Notes: generated by a model from the sequence alone, not told the origin. A stretch of 64,000 bases of DNA from Humitalea rosea (GCF_003253705.1 NZ_QKYU01000006.1:1-64000); one strand, 5' to 3'; counted from the stretch's first letter, positions 35,442-44,230 are shown. Numbers and translations: made by a program.

Positions 35442-38400
35442 TCAGACCAGTTCGATGCCGGCGTAGGCGAGGGCGGTGAAGCTCGCCGCCCCCTCCTCGG
35501 AGGCCAGGATGGCCTCGGCGACGGCGCCACGGCTGGTCCCGGCGCCGAGCTGTTGGACCCAATAACCCGCACCGCCCGTGTCGGAGACCCGGCCGAGCCC
35601 GTCCTGGTACAGCAGCTCCACGAAGCTCGCGTCCGAGAGCGCGCCCTGGTGGGCGGCGAACTCGACCGAGCCGACGAGGCCATCGAGCAGCGCCGTGGGG
35701 GCGTTGCTGTCGAGCGCGGTCTGCCAGAAGCCATAGCCGCTCTGATCCACCCCGCGCCCGAGCAGCACGTCGTAGCTGCGGCCGATCCAGGTCGCATCGT
35801 AGTCGGCGACGATCACCGGCATCCCCTCGGCCACCGTGGCGGCCTCGGCCGAGCCCAGGAAGGCCTCGAACACCCCGGCGCGCCCGCCCGTGCCGGCAAC
35901 GCCGGTCCAGTAGGACAGGCCGCCGCCGTCGCTGCCGCGGTTCAGCACCTCGGCGTAGAGGCGCTCCACGAAGTTGCCATCCGAAAGCTCGTTGGTGACG
36001 GCGCCGCTCTCCAGCAGCGCCATGCCGATGGTCGAGACCAGGGTCTGGCCATTGTCCAGCGCCTTCACCAGCAGGCTGGTGCCGACCACGTCGCCGCCGT
36101 CGAAGACCACGCGCTGGATCGCGCTGGCCTGCCAGGCGCCATCCGCCGCATCCGAAGCGATCCGCCCATCGGCGAAGCGGACGACCTCGACCCCGGCGAA
36201 ATGCGTGCTGTTCTGCCCGGCGGCATCCGACCAGGCGAAGCCGGTCGCCTGCCCCGCGTCATTGGCCAGCAGCCCGCCATTGCCACGGGCCATGTTGAGG
36301 AAGGTCAGGGTGTCATGCCCCGCGCCCCCGCGGATGGTGTCGCGGCCATGGCTGGCGAAGAGGTCGCTGTTGCCGGCGCCCGCCTCGATCAGGTCGTTGC
36401 CCTGGGTGCCCGGACCGGCGCTGGTGGTTTGCAGCAGTGCCTCGCTGCGTGCCGCCAGGTTCTGGGTGCGGGCGTCGCCGGCCTGGCCGGTCTCGGCCTG
36501 GCCATAGGCGAAGAAGGGCGCCGCATGCCTGGCGATGAGGAATTCCGCCAGGATGTCCTGCTCGCTGCCGGCGGCGGCGAAGGTGGCCTCGCCCGCGCCG
36601 AGGGTGACGTTGTTCAGCAGATCCACCCGGCTGTCGGCGTAGAAGTTGATCGGGTAGCTGTCGCCGCCATCCGCGAGGAAGGAAAGCGTCGCGAACTTGA
36701 TCGCCCGGTCGGCGGCGCCGACCACCGCGCCATCCTGCACCAGCACGTCGCGCACGCTGCCATCGTCATTGAGGATGACGGCGGAGCGCACCCGCTGGCC
36801 CTCGGTGGTGACGGCGCCGCCGCTGCCCAGCACCTGCGCCTGCATCGTGGCATCGTAGGAGAAGGCGATGCCGCCGAACTGGCCGAACTGGCCCGGGGTC
36901 ACACCCGGCGCCGCGGCGGCCACCGCGTGTTCCAACAGATGCTCGAATTCCGCGGCCGTGACGCTGACGATGGAGATCGCATTGTTGAAGCGCAGCGAAT
37001 TGGTGATGTCGAGCTGGCTGATCTGGCCCGCCTGCTTGCCGGCGGCCGGGTTGGCCAGCGTCGGCTCCGTCGTCGGCACCGCGCCAAGCCCGACCGAGCC
37101 GATCTCGGTGCGGATGCCGCCGCCGTTCTTCAGGCTGGCGACGACATCGGCGTCGATCTTCATCGCCGCCCAGAGGTTGGCATCGGCCGAGAGGTCGCCG
37201 AGGTTGGTCTCCTCGGTGCGGACGAAGGTGCGGCGGCCTTCCAGATAGACCTTGGACATGCCGGTCAGCGTGCCGTCCTGCTGCTCGATCACCGTCTGCA
37301 CGGCTTCGAGCAGGTTGCGGACCTCACCGCCGCGGGTGTCCTCGGCATAGGCATCCTCGGCGCCCCAGAGGGCGGCGACATTCGCATCCGTCGTCGCGAT
37401 CGGGCCGTTCAGCGCCGGCTCGACGCTGCCGGTCAGGATCTCGCCATTCGCGTCGAAATCCACGACCAGGCGGCCGACGTAGGAATACTCGTTGCCGGTG
37501 CTGATCACCGCGACCGGCTTGCCATCGGCGCCGGTCTGGAAGACCGGGTAGCCTTCGGCGGCCGTGTCGCCCGGGCGCAGCACGTCATCGCCATCGGCGA
37601 AGACCGCATGGCTGCCGCCGGCGATGATGATGTCCACACCGCTGAGCTTGGTTGCGAGATCCAGCTCCACCTGGAACTGCTGCAGATGGGAGAGCAGGAC
37701 GATCTTGTTGATCCCCTGCGCGACCATCTGATCGATATAGGGCTGCAGGATCGCCGCCAGCTCGTCGGTGTTGTCGATCCCGCCATCGCCGTTCGGGTCC
37801 AGCACCCGGATGGCGCCGGGCGAGGAGATCGCGGCCAGCAACTGCGTGGTCAGCCCGAGCACGCCGATGGTCTCGCCATTCTCGACGATGGTGGTCCAGG
37901 GCGCGATCTGCGCGTCGATCGCCTCGGCCGCGACCTCGTTGTTGCCGGCAAGGTCGGCCAGCGTGGTGGCATAGGAGGAGGCGTCGCGCAGCATGCTCGT
38001 ATAGAGCGCCCGCGTCGCCGAATCGGCCGAGAAGTCGAGGTTCGCCGAGAGGTAGGGGAACATCGCCCCGATCGAGGAGACCCGCGCCGAGGCGGCACCC
38101 GAGGTGCCGGCGACAAAATCGAGCGCGCCGGCGAGGAAGGTGGAGCCGAGGTCGAACTCATGATTGCCGAAGACGCTGGCCTGCACGCCGATCCCGTTCA
38201 GGATCGCGATATCGGTCCGCGCCACATCCTCGCGCAGCCCCGAGAGGTTGAGGCCGCTGTCACCCAGCAGCCACTTGTAGAATTCCTGCAGCGGCCCGCG
38301 CATGGCCGGATCGGCCGAGGCGGCGATGAAGGGGCCGGGGAGGAAGTTGTCGCCCGAGGAGAGGGTGATGGAGTTGGTGACCTGGTCTTCCAGCTTGTCC

Positions 38401-39986
38401 ACGATCGCGGCGAAGCGGTCGGCGCGGGTGGTGGCGGCGAGACCGGCCTCGAAATCCGAGCCATGCAGGATCTGGAGACGATAGACGCCCGCGGCGGCGG
38501 GGGCGATGTCATAGGCGGTGGTCGTGAAGCTCACCTCATTGGCGACGATCAGCCGGGGCGCCTCGCCGCCGCCGCCGGGGATCACGGTGGCGACCTCGGG
38601 GGCGACATCGCCCGGCTTGGCGGTGAAGCCGTTGAAGCTCACCTCGGTCGGGCTCACGATCTCGAAGCTCATGATCGCGTTGCTGCGCTCCAGCCCGACG
38701 AAGGCGGTCAGCTTGCCGTCCACCATCGCCAGGGTGACGCTTTCGGGCTCCGGGCCCTTGTTGTCGCTGCGGCTCTCGTCGAAGGCGCTGTAGAACTGGC
38801 TGGCGATCAGCCGTTCGATCATGTCGCCGCTGTCATAGGTCTGCACCAGCCCGCCATCGGTCACTTCCCAGATGGAGAAGGAGCGGCCGCCGAAGACCTC
38901 GATGTGGTCGTAATCGCCATCGCCATCGGTATCGCCGGTGAACTTGCTGACGGTGAGGCGGCCGAGGTTGGCGTTGTTCTTCAGGGTCGCGGCATCGGGG
39001 AACAGGGTCGGGTCGAGCACATAGCTCGCGTCACCAACGCGGATCTCCTCGTTGTAATTGCCCCAGTCGCGGGTATCGCCCTCATTCGCGGTGACGAGGT
39101 AGATCTTGCCGTCCCGCTCGAAGGAGGCGATCGAATCCGGCTGGTAGAGGCCCGAGACCTGCCAGGTCTTGATGTTCGGCCCGCCGTCGCGGTCGGAGGC
39201 ATCGAAGCCATTCCCCGCGATGCTGTGGTCCTTGGTGCCGAGCGGCATGATGCGGGTGAACTGGCCGGTGGACAGGTCCAGCTCGGCGACCGCATTGGCT
39301 TCCTGGAGCGTCACATAGGCCACCGTGCCGGCGGCGTTGATGGTGATGTATTCCGGCTCCAGATCATTGGAGGGCAGCGAGGTATTCGCCTCGGCCCCGG
39401 TCGAGGCGCGGCCGGGCATGCGCACGCCGGCGGCGCGCAACGCATCGGCCTGGGCGTCGAATGCGGTGAAATCGGCGAAGCTCATGGCCCCGGTCGCGAC
39501 ATCGAAGATTGCGACGCCGCCCTGCGGGTCGGTCGCATAGGAATCCCCGGGCTCGCCCTCGATCGCCACCAACAGGCGGGCGCCGTCCGGGGTGAAGACC
39601 GCCATGTCGGGCACCGCGCCCGTCTGCACCGAGCGGATGAAGGTCGCGCCATCGGCGGTCAGCGCGAAGAAGGAGACGACGCCCGGATCGGTGCGCTCCA
39701 CGCCGCCGGTGGCTATGGCCATGGTGGTGCCGAAGACGGCGACCGAGTTGCTCGCGCCGAGCGCGGCGGGGGTGGAGCCGCCGGGGGTCAGGATGGCGGA
39801 GGCGGGGATGCTGTAGGCCAGGGCGCCGGTGGTGGCGCTCAGCACATCGATGCCGTCCGCGCCCAGGATCGCGACCTGCCCGAAGGCTGCGAGATTGGCC
39901 GCGACTTCGGCGCCATGGGCCGCCCCTCCTGCCAAAGTGCCGTTGTTGACGGCCCAGACGGGGGTCGAGGTGAGCGGGGTGGTCAT
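35442..39986 (-). CDS. Choice-of-anchor-I/5'-nucleotidase/DUF4214 chimera
   Basis: Protein of 1514 residues. Residues 10 to about 490 form a beta-propeller-like choice-of-anchor-I region (LEPEYITINAAGTVAYVTLQ, FGGRSFSIWEVTDGGLVQ). A metallophosphatase domain starts near 502 (LQILHGSDFEAGL) with SGDNFLPGP and GNHEFD near residue 608. The 5'-nucleotidase C-terminal domain covers about 925-1110 (NLGDLSADANLWAAM, NGGGIRTEIG, SLRFNNAISIVSV, FADGGDSYPI). A short RTX-like stretch (HGRDTIRGGAGHDTLTFLN) precedes DUF4214 units from about 1335 (LYAEVLNRGSDGGGLSYWTG, LYQDGLGRVSDTGGAGYWV). In the nuclease-like motif the usual DxHG Asp-His becomes LHGSDFEAG, so activity should be tested. AGGGAG lies 8 bases before the ATG. 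There is no signal peptide; type I export is likely. Probable extracellular phosphate or nucleotide scavenging. Confidence 0.88.
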   Translation of the reverse strand: MTTPLTSTPVWAVNNGTLAGGAAHGAEVAANLAAFGQVAILGADGIDVLSATTGALAYSIPASAILTPGGSTPAALGASNSVAVFGTTMAIATGGVERTDPGVVSFFALTADGATFIRSVQTGAVPDMAVFTPDGARLLVAIEGEPGDSYATDPQGGVAIFDVATGAMSFADFTAFDAQADALRAAGVRMPGRASTGAEANTSLPSNDLEPEYITINAAGTVAYVTLQEANAVAELDLSTGQFTRIMPLGTKDHSIAGNGFDASDRDGGPNIKTWQVSGLYQPDSIASFERDGKIYLVTANEGDTRDWGNYNEEIRVGDASYVLDPTLFPDAATLKNNANLGRLTVSKFTGDTDGDGDYDHIEVFGGRSFSIWEVTDGGLVQTYDSGDMIERLIASQFYSAFDESRSDNKGPEPESVTLAMVDGKLTAFVGLERSNAIMSFEIVSPTEVSFNGFTAKPGDVAPEVATVIPGGGGEAPRLIVANEVSFTTTAYDIAPAAAGVYRLQILHGSDFEAGLAATTRADRFAAIVDKLEDQVTNSITLSSGDNFLPGPFIAASADPAMRGPLQEFYKWLLGDSGLNLSGLREDVARTDIAILNGIGVQASVFGNHEFDLGSTFLAGALDFVAGTSGAASARVSSIGAMFPYLSANLDFSADSATRALYTSMLRDASSYATTLADLAGNNEVAAEAIDAQIAPWTTIVENGETIGVLGLTTQLLAAISSPGAIRVLDPNGDGGIDNTDELAAILQPYIDQMVAQGINKIVLLSHLQQFQVELDLATKLSGVDIIIAGGSHAVFADGDDVLRPGDTAAEGYPVFQTGADGKPVAVISTGNEYSYVGRLVVDFDANGEILTGSVEPALNGPIATTDANVAALWGAEDAYAEDTRGGEVRNLLEAVQTVIEQQDGTLTGMSKVYLEGRRTFVRTEETNLGDLSADANLWAAMKIDADVVASLKNGGGIRTEIGSVGLGAVPTTEPTLANPAAGKQAGQISQLDITNSLRFNNAISIVSVTAAEFEHLLEHAVAAAAPGVTPGQFGQFGGIAFSYDATMQAQVLGSGGAVTTEGQRVRSAVILNDDGSVRDVLVQDGAVVGAADRAIKFATLSFLADGGDSYPINFYADSRVDLLNNVTLGAGEATFAAAGSEQDILAEFLIARHAAPFFAYGQAETGQAGDARTQNLAARSEALLQTTSAGPGTQGNDLIEAGAGNSDLFASHGRDTIRGGAGHDTLTFLNMARGNGGLLANDAGQATGFAWSDAAGQNSTHFAGVEVVRFADGRIASDAADGAWQASAIQRVVFDGGDVVGTSLLVKALDNGQTLVSTIGMALLESGAVTNELSDGNFVERLYAEVLNRGSDGGGLSYWTGVAGTGGRAGVFEAFLGSAEAATVAEGMPVIVADYDATWIGRSYDVLLGRGVDQSGYGFWQTALDSNAPTALLDGLVGSVEFAAHQGALSDASFVELLYQDGLGRVSDTGGAGYWVQQLGAGTSRGAVAEAILASEEGAASFTALAYAGIELV

Positions 39987-40161
39987 GCCGAAGGCTCCCT
40001 GAGGAAGTGTTGGGAGAGCCGATAAGGGCCGCGGCGCGGCGCATCTTTGTCGGAGGGGTTAAGAAATTGTGACCGGACGGTAACACTGGGCCGGACTGCG
40101 GCCGCCCCCTGCCAGGCGGGCCGGTGGCGCCCTACATGAAGCGACCAGACAGGAGGACAGC

Positions 40162-40713
40162 ATGACCGACGGCCCGCTACTGCCAGGATTGCAGCGCACC
40201 ACCCTCGGCGGCGGCTGTTTCTGGTGCCTCGATGCCGTGTACCGCAAGATGAAGGGGGTACGGTCCAGCCTCTGCGCCTATGCCGGTGGCCACCAGGACA
40301 ACCCGAGCTATGAGCAGGTCTGCGGCAAGCGGACCGGCCACGCCGAGGTCGTTCAGCTCGATTTCGACCCGGCCGAGGTGTCCTACGCCGATATCCTGAA
40401 GGTGTTCTTCACCATCCACGACCCGACCACCCAGGATCGCCAGGGCAATGACGTGGGGCCGCAATACCGCAGCGTCATCTTCCTGCACGATATGAAGCAT
40501 GAGGCCGAGGCCCGCGCCGCCATGGCCGCGGCCTCCGACCTGTGGGGCGCGCCGGTCGTTACCGAATTGCTGCCCGCACCGAAGGTGTGGGAGGCGGAGG
40601 CGGAGCACCAGGACTACTTCGTCCACAACCCCTGGTCCGGCTACTGCATGGCCGTGGTGGCGCCCAAGGTCGCCAAGGCCCGCAAGGGCTACGCCCATCT
40701 GATGGAGGCATGA
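40162..40713 (+). CDS. msrA: Peptide-methionine (S)-S-oxide reductase MsrA
   Basis: Repairs methionine-S-sulfoxide in proteins, 183 residues. The catalytic Cys lies in the signature GGGCFWCLDAVYRKMKGV near the N-terminus. The family motifs YAGGHQDNPSYEQVCGKRTG and HDPTTQDRQGNDVGPQYRS follow. A late Cys (GYCMAVV) may act as resolving residue. No signal peptide, so cytosolic. An AGGAGG site precedes the ATG. msrB begins four bases after its stop, giving a tight msrA-msrB pair that covers both sulfoxide stereoisomers. Confidence 0.97.
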   Translation: MTDGPLLPGLQRTTLGGGCFWCLDAVYRKMKGVRSSLCAYAGGHQDNPSYEQVCGKRTGHAEVVQLDFDPAEVSYADILKVFFTIHDPTTQDRQGNDVGPQYRSVIFLHDMKHEAEARAAMAAASDLWGAPVVTELLPAPKVWEAEAEHQDYFVHNPWSGYCMAVVAPKVAKARKGYAHLMEA

Positions 40714-40717
40714 GACG

Positions 40718-41143
40718 ATGAGCTTGTTCGGCAGCAAGAAGCAGGACGCCACGGACTACCCCGTGGAAAAGAGTGAGGCCGAATGGCAGGCGGAGCTGTC
40801 GCCCGAGGCCTATCGCGTGCTGCGCAAGCACGGCACCGAGCGCCCCGGCACCAGCACGCTGAACGCCGAAAAACGCCCCGGCACCTTCGCCTGCGCCGGC
40901 TGCGGCAAGGAGTTGTTCGACGCGGAGACGAAGTTCGAGAGCGGCACCGGCTGGCCCTCCTTCTTCGCCCCGATCGAGGGCGGCGTGGCGACCACCACCG
41001 ACCGTTCGCTGTTCATGACCCGGACCGAGGTGCATTGCGCCGATTGCGGCGGGCATCTGGGCCATGTCTTCCCCGATGGGCCGCGCCCGACCGGGCAGCG
41101 GTTCTGCATGAACGGCGCCGCCATGGTGTTCCGCCCGGGGTGA
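40718..41143 (+). CDS. msrB: Peptide-methionine (R)-S-oxide reductase MsrB
   Basis: Reduces methionine-R-sulfoxide, 141 residues. Two zinc-binding CxxC pairs are present (CAGCGKELFD and VHCADCGGHLGHVFPDG). The catalytic Cys is in QRFCMNGAAM, where the family more often has HRYC, so a His is replaced by Gln. The substrate motif GTGWPSFF is intact. It follows msrA by four bases and is certainly co-transcribed with it; glcF starts 28 bases later and may share the transcript. Cytosolic. Confidence 0.96.
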   Translation: MSLFGSKKQDATDYPVEKSEAEWQAELSPEAYRVLRKHGTERPGTSTLNAEKRPGTFACAGCGKELFDAETKFESGTGWPSFFAPIEGGVATTTDRSLFMTRTEVHCADCGGHLGHVFPDGPRPTGQRFCMNGAAMVFRPG

Positions 41144-41171
41144 GGTAGTCTCGCAGCCTGGGGAGGGCAGG

Positions 41172-42515
41172 ATGCAGACCAGTTTCACCGAGGCGCAGCT
41201 ACGCGATCCCGACACCCGGGACAGCAACACCATCCTGCGGACCTGCGTCCATTGCGGCTTCTGCACCGCGACCTGTCCGACCTTCGTGCTGCTGGGCGAT
41301 GAGCTGGATTCGCCCCGCGGGCGCATCTATCTGATCAAGGAGATGCTGGAGGGCGGCAAGCCGGCGACCGAGGAAGTGGTCACCCATGTCGATCGCTGCC
41401 TGTCCTGCCTGTCCTGCATGACGACCTGCCCCTCGGGCGTGAACTACATGCATCTGGTCGATCATGCCCGGACCTATATCGAGGACAGCTACATCCGCCC
41501 CTGGCCGGAGCGGCTGCTGCGCCGGACGCTGGGCGCCATCCTGCCGTATCCCGCGCGGTTCCGGCTGGCCCTGGCGGGGGCGCGGCTGGCGCGGCCGCTG
41601 GCGCGCTTCATCCCCGGGCGCTCGATGACCGCGCAGCGGCTGCGGGCGATGCTGCGGCTGGCGCCGGCTTCGGTGCCGGCGCGCTCCCCGGTCGAGCGGC
41701 CAGGGGTGCATCGCGCCATCGGCACGCGCCGGGCGCGGGTGGCGCTGCTGGCCGGCTGCGCGCAGCAGGTGCTGGACCCGGCGATCAACGAGGCGACGAT
41801 CCGGCTGCTGACCCGCATGGGGGTCGAGGTCGTGGTCGCGAACGGTGCGGGCTGCTGCGGCGCGCTGACCCATCACATGGGCCAGCACGACGCCGCCATG
41901 GCGGCGGCACGGCAGAATATCGGGGCCTGGTGGCGCGAGATCGATGGGGAGGGGCTGGATGCGATCGTCGTCAACGCCTCCGGCTGCGGCACCACGGTCA
42001 AGGATTACGGCCATATGTTCCGCGAGGAGCCCGAGCCCTGGCGCGGCCGCGCGGCCAGGGTGGCGGCGCTGGCCAAGGATATTTCGGAGCTGCTGGCCGG
42101 GCTGGATTACGCGCCGACGCGGCCGGCGCCTGGGCTGAGCATCGCCTACCACTCCGCCTGTTCGCTGCAACACGGCCAGCGCGTCACCGCCGAGCCGAAG
42201 ACCTTGCTGACCCGCGCCGGCTTCACCGTGCGCGAGCCGGCCGAGGCGCATCTCTGCTGCGGCAGCGCCGGCACCTACAATCTGATGCAGCCCGAGATCG
42301 CCGGCCAGTTGAAGACGCGCAAGCTGGCCAATCTGGACCGCACCGGCGCCGATCTGATCGCGGCGGGGAACATCGGCTGTCTGACGCAGCTTGGCGATGG
42401 CGCAATGCCGGCCGTGCATACCGTGGCACTGCTGGACTGGATGGCGGGCGGGCCGGAACCCGCGGCTGTGACACAGGTCATGGCGCGGCGCGCAGCCTTG
42501 CTGCCGGCCATATGA
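41172..42515 (+). CDS. glcF: Glycolate oxidase iron-sulfur subunit GlcF
   Basis: Iron-sulfur subunit of glycolate oxidase, which turns glycolate into glyoxylate and passes electrons to the membrane quinone pool, 447 residues. Two 4Fe-4S motifs near the N-terminus read CVHCGFCTATCPTF and CLSCLSCMTTCPSG. Two CCG domains follow, with NGAGCCGALTHHMGQ, YHSACSLQHGQR and LCCGSAGTYNLMQPE. The catalytic partners GlcD and GlcE are not in the window; the product is used by malate synthase G at 19606 or the aminotransferase at 47888. It may be co-transcribed with msrAB. Cytosolic, membrane-associated. Confidence 0.94.
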   Translation: MQTSFTEAQLRDPDTRDSNTILRTCVHCGFCTATCPTFVLLGDELDSPRGRIYLIKEMLEGGKPATEEVVTHVDRCLSCLSCMTTCPSGVNYMHLVDHARTYIEDSYIRPWPERLLRRTLGAILPYPARFRLALAGARLARPLARFIPGRSMTAQRLRAMLRLAPASVPARSPVERPGVHRAIGTRRARVALLAGCAQQVLDPAINEATIRLLTRMGVEVVVANGAGCCGALTHHMGQHDAAMAAARQNIGAWWREIDGEGLDAIVVNASGCGTTVKDYGHMFREEPEPWRGRAARVAALAKDISELLAGLDYAPTRPAPGLSIAYHSACSLQHGQRVTAEPKTLLTRAGFTVREPAEAHLCCGSAGTYNLMQPEIAGQLKTRKLANLDRTGADLIAAGNIGCLTQLGDGAMPAVHTVALLDWMAGGPEPAAVTQVMARRAALLPAI

Positions 42516-42603
42516 TTCCGTTCTGAAGCTGTTGCATGATGCACCCTCAGGATGTTGACGAGCGGGGGTCAGCACATAAGAGGCAATCGCGCGCAGCGTG
42601 AAA

Positions 42604-42687
42604 CTATCGAGGCTTTCGAGCGCCCGCCCAGGCGGTGCCGATGGTCCCGGCGCCGATCAGCGCGACGCGCGACAGCGGGGCACTCAT
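42604..42687 (-). pseudogene. N-terminal remnant of a 3-hydroxyacyl-CoA dehydrogenase-like gene
   Basis: From the ATG at 42687 the frame reads MSAPLSRVALIGAGTIGTAW and ends after 27 codons. The Rossmann GxGxxG fingerprint (GAGTIG) is that of 3-hydroxyacyl-CoA or carnitine dehydrogenases. The rest of a roughly 300-residue gene is missing; after AWA the sequence becomes unrelated (GARKPR, stop). The ATG overlaps the stop of the NIPSNAP remnant (ATGA), showing that the two were coupled genes of one operon. Bases 42516-42603 beyond it hold nothing recognisable. Confidence 0.65.
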
Positions 42688-42874
42688 CGGATCGGCGAGA
42701 AGGCTGATGGCGTCAGGATGCGCGTGGTCTGCACATCCGGAAGATCGCCGACCATGCCGAGATGGGCCTGCCATTCCGGATCGGCCAGCATCGTCGCGCG
42801 GCGGCGGGCACGGTCGTCGAGATCAGTTCGCCGATCTCGGTGGTGAAATAGCCGAGGAAGGTGCCGAGATGCGG
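42684..42874 (-). pseudogene. Broken NIPSNAP-family gene fragment
   Basis: Directly after the cupin stop, one frame reads DPHLGTFLGYFTTEIGEL. A second frame, from about 42820, continues DDRARRRATMLADPEWQAHL and ends ILTPSAFSPIR at a TGA at 42684-42686. Together they match the C-terminal half of NIPSNAP proteins, whose usual segment between GELN and the Arg-rich helix is absent. So there is a short internal deletion with a frame change, plus loss of the N-terminal half. Confidence 0.7.
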
Positions 42875-42875
42875 A

Positions 42876-43370
42876 TCACGCCTTGGGCGGCAGCGTGCCG
42901 AAGACCGTCTCGGCCTCGATCTGCAGCACATCGGCGGGGCGGGGGAAGGGCGCGGGCGCCGGGTCCCCGGGCTTCCGCGCCCGGCCGATGCGGGCGAAGA
43001 AGGTCTCAAGCCCGCCAGGCATCATCAGCCACATGAAGGTCATCTGGCCATCGCCGGAGGCCTGGAAGCGATGCGGCCGGTTCCTGCCGATGAAGAGACA
43101 GGTGCCCTTGTTCAGCGGATGCTTGTCCTTGCCATCCAGCAGCGCCTCGCCATGGCCCTCGAGGATGAAGATCACCTCCTCATTGTCGGGATGGACGTGT
43201 TCACGCACGAAGCAATCCGGATCGACGGTCTGCGTGCCCATCGAGAAGGGCGTCTCGGCGCCGATCTCCTTGGAGGCGAGCAGGCAGCGCACGAAGCCAT
43301 TGGCCGGGACCGGCTGCCAGAAGGAAACCGCGTCGTCCGGCTGGACGATGACAAGGGGGGCATCGGGCAT
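42876..43370 (-). CDS. Cupin-domain protein
   Basis: Small beta-barrel protein of 164 residues. The first cupin motif is visible as HVHPDNEEVIFILEGHGEAL, with two His and a Glu that can bind a metal. The second is GTCLFIGRNRPHRF. A final tail carries MTFMWLMMPGGLETFFARIG. Such single-domain cupins are dioxygenases, isomerases or ligand sensors; this one cannot be assigned further. The ATG at 43370 overlaps the stop of a short open frame upstream (TGATG). Downstream are remnants of NIPSNAP and hydroxyacyl-CoA dehydrogenase genes, so it once belonged to a small catabolic operon that has decayed. Cytosolic. Confidence 0.85.
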   Translation of the reverse strand: MPDAPLVIVQPDDAVSFWQPVPANGFVRCLLASKEIGAETPFSMGTQTVDPDCFVREHVHPDNEEVIFILEGHGEALLDGKDKHPLNKGTCLFIGRNRPHRFQASGDGQMTFMWLMMPGGLETFFARIGRARKPGDPAPAPFPRPADVLQIEAETVFGTLPPKA

Positions 43371-43477
43371 CAGGCGGTCCTGGATCTGGTGATGGGGAAG
43401 GCATGGCTGGGGGCGAGCAGCGTGGTCAAGGCCTCCGCCCTGCGGCCGATGTGCGGCGGGGGCGGGGGCGGGGGCGT

Positions 43478-44230
43478 TCAGGCGAAGGCGCGTTCCACCA
43501 GCGGCCCGGGGGCGGCGGCGACCTCGCGCACGATCTTCCGCTTCACCGCGGTCTCAAAGGATTCGAAGCCCTCGGCGACCATCAGGAAGGAGCCGGGGCC
43601 GCCGATCACCTCGTCGCGGTAATACTCGTCGAGCGGCGGCGTGATGGCGGCGACGGCGGGCGGCTGCGGCGTGCGGTCGAGCACCGCGAGGCCGTTCACG
43701 ATCACCCCGGCGTCCAGCAGGTCCTGCCGCGCCTGGGCAACCGGTCGGCCGGAGTTGTTGACCCCATCGCCGGAGATGTCGACCACCTGCCGCGTACCTT
43801 CGAAGGCCTGGCCGAATTGCTGCCCGGCATAGGCCATGGCGCCGCTGATGGAGGTGTAGAGCCAGGTCGTGCGCGGGGCGGCATCGATGGCCTGCGCCAC
43901 GCGCTCGGCCTCCGCCATGTCGCCGATCCGCATCCAGGGCACGAGCGTGTTCTGGATGTTCCAATCCGACCAGGTGAAGAGGGTGATGCCGATGGCGCCG
44001 ATGGCGCCGCGACTGATCCCGTTGATCAGCTGCGGATCACGGAAGGCGCTGGCATAGCCGCGGAACTGCATCTCCTGCTCCTCGGAATCCACCGAGCGGG
44101 AGACGTCCACAGCGAGCACCAGCTCGACATCGACAGGTTCCATCGCCCGTGCGGGGCGAATGAGCGCGGGCGTCGCGAGGGCAAGTCCAGCCCCGAACAA
44201 ACCTCGGCGCGACAATGCGCTGTAAAGCAT
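43478..44230 (-). CDS. DUF1194 (von Willebrand-type) protein with Tat-like signal
   Basis: Exported protein of 250 residues. The N-terminus has a twin-Arg sequence, SRRGLFGAGLALATPALIRP, with likely cleavage after ARA. The mature domain resembles a von Willebrand A fold: VDVELVLAVDVSRSVDSEEQ contains the MIDAS DxSxS pattern, and QVVDISGDGVNNSG gives a second Asp site, as usual for DUF1194. The family is found in alphaproteobacteria and has no established role; metal-dependent protein binding in the periplasm is inferred. It is transcribed alone, toward the cupin gene, with 107 bases between. A C-rich stretch (43458-43476) follows its stop. Confidence 0.88.
   Translation of the reverse strand: MLYSALSRRGLFGAGLALATPALIRPARAMEPVDVELVLAVDVSRSVDSEEQEMQFRGYASAFRDPQLINGISRGAIGAIGITLFTWSDWNIQNTLVPWMRIGDMAEAERVAQAIDAAPRTTWLYTSISGAMAYAGQQFGQAFEGTRQVVDISGDGVNNSGRPVAQARQDLLDAGVIVNGLAVLDRTPQPPAVAAITPPLDEYYRDEVIGGPGSFLMVAEGFESFETAVKRKIVREVAAAPGPLVERAFA

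Noticed and set aside
35553-40025. Plus-strand open frame of about 1490 codons opposite the 5'-nucleotidase chimera
   Set aside because: Same shadow effect: Arg/Gly/Ala/Asp-rich with no recognisable motif, while the minus strand codes known domains and has a ribosome site.
17385-40161. Prophage or integrative element carrying the large repeat proteins
   Set aside because: There is no integrase, phage structural gene, tRNA-bounded junction or composition change; ordinary metabolic genes (malate synthase, M19 peptidase) are interspersed.
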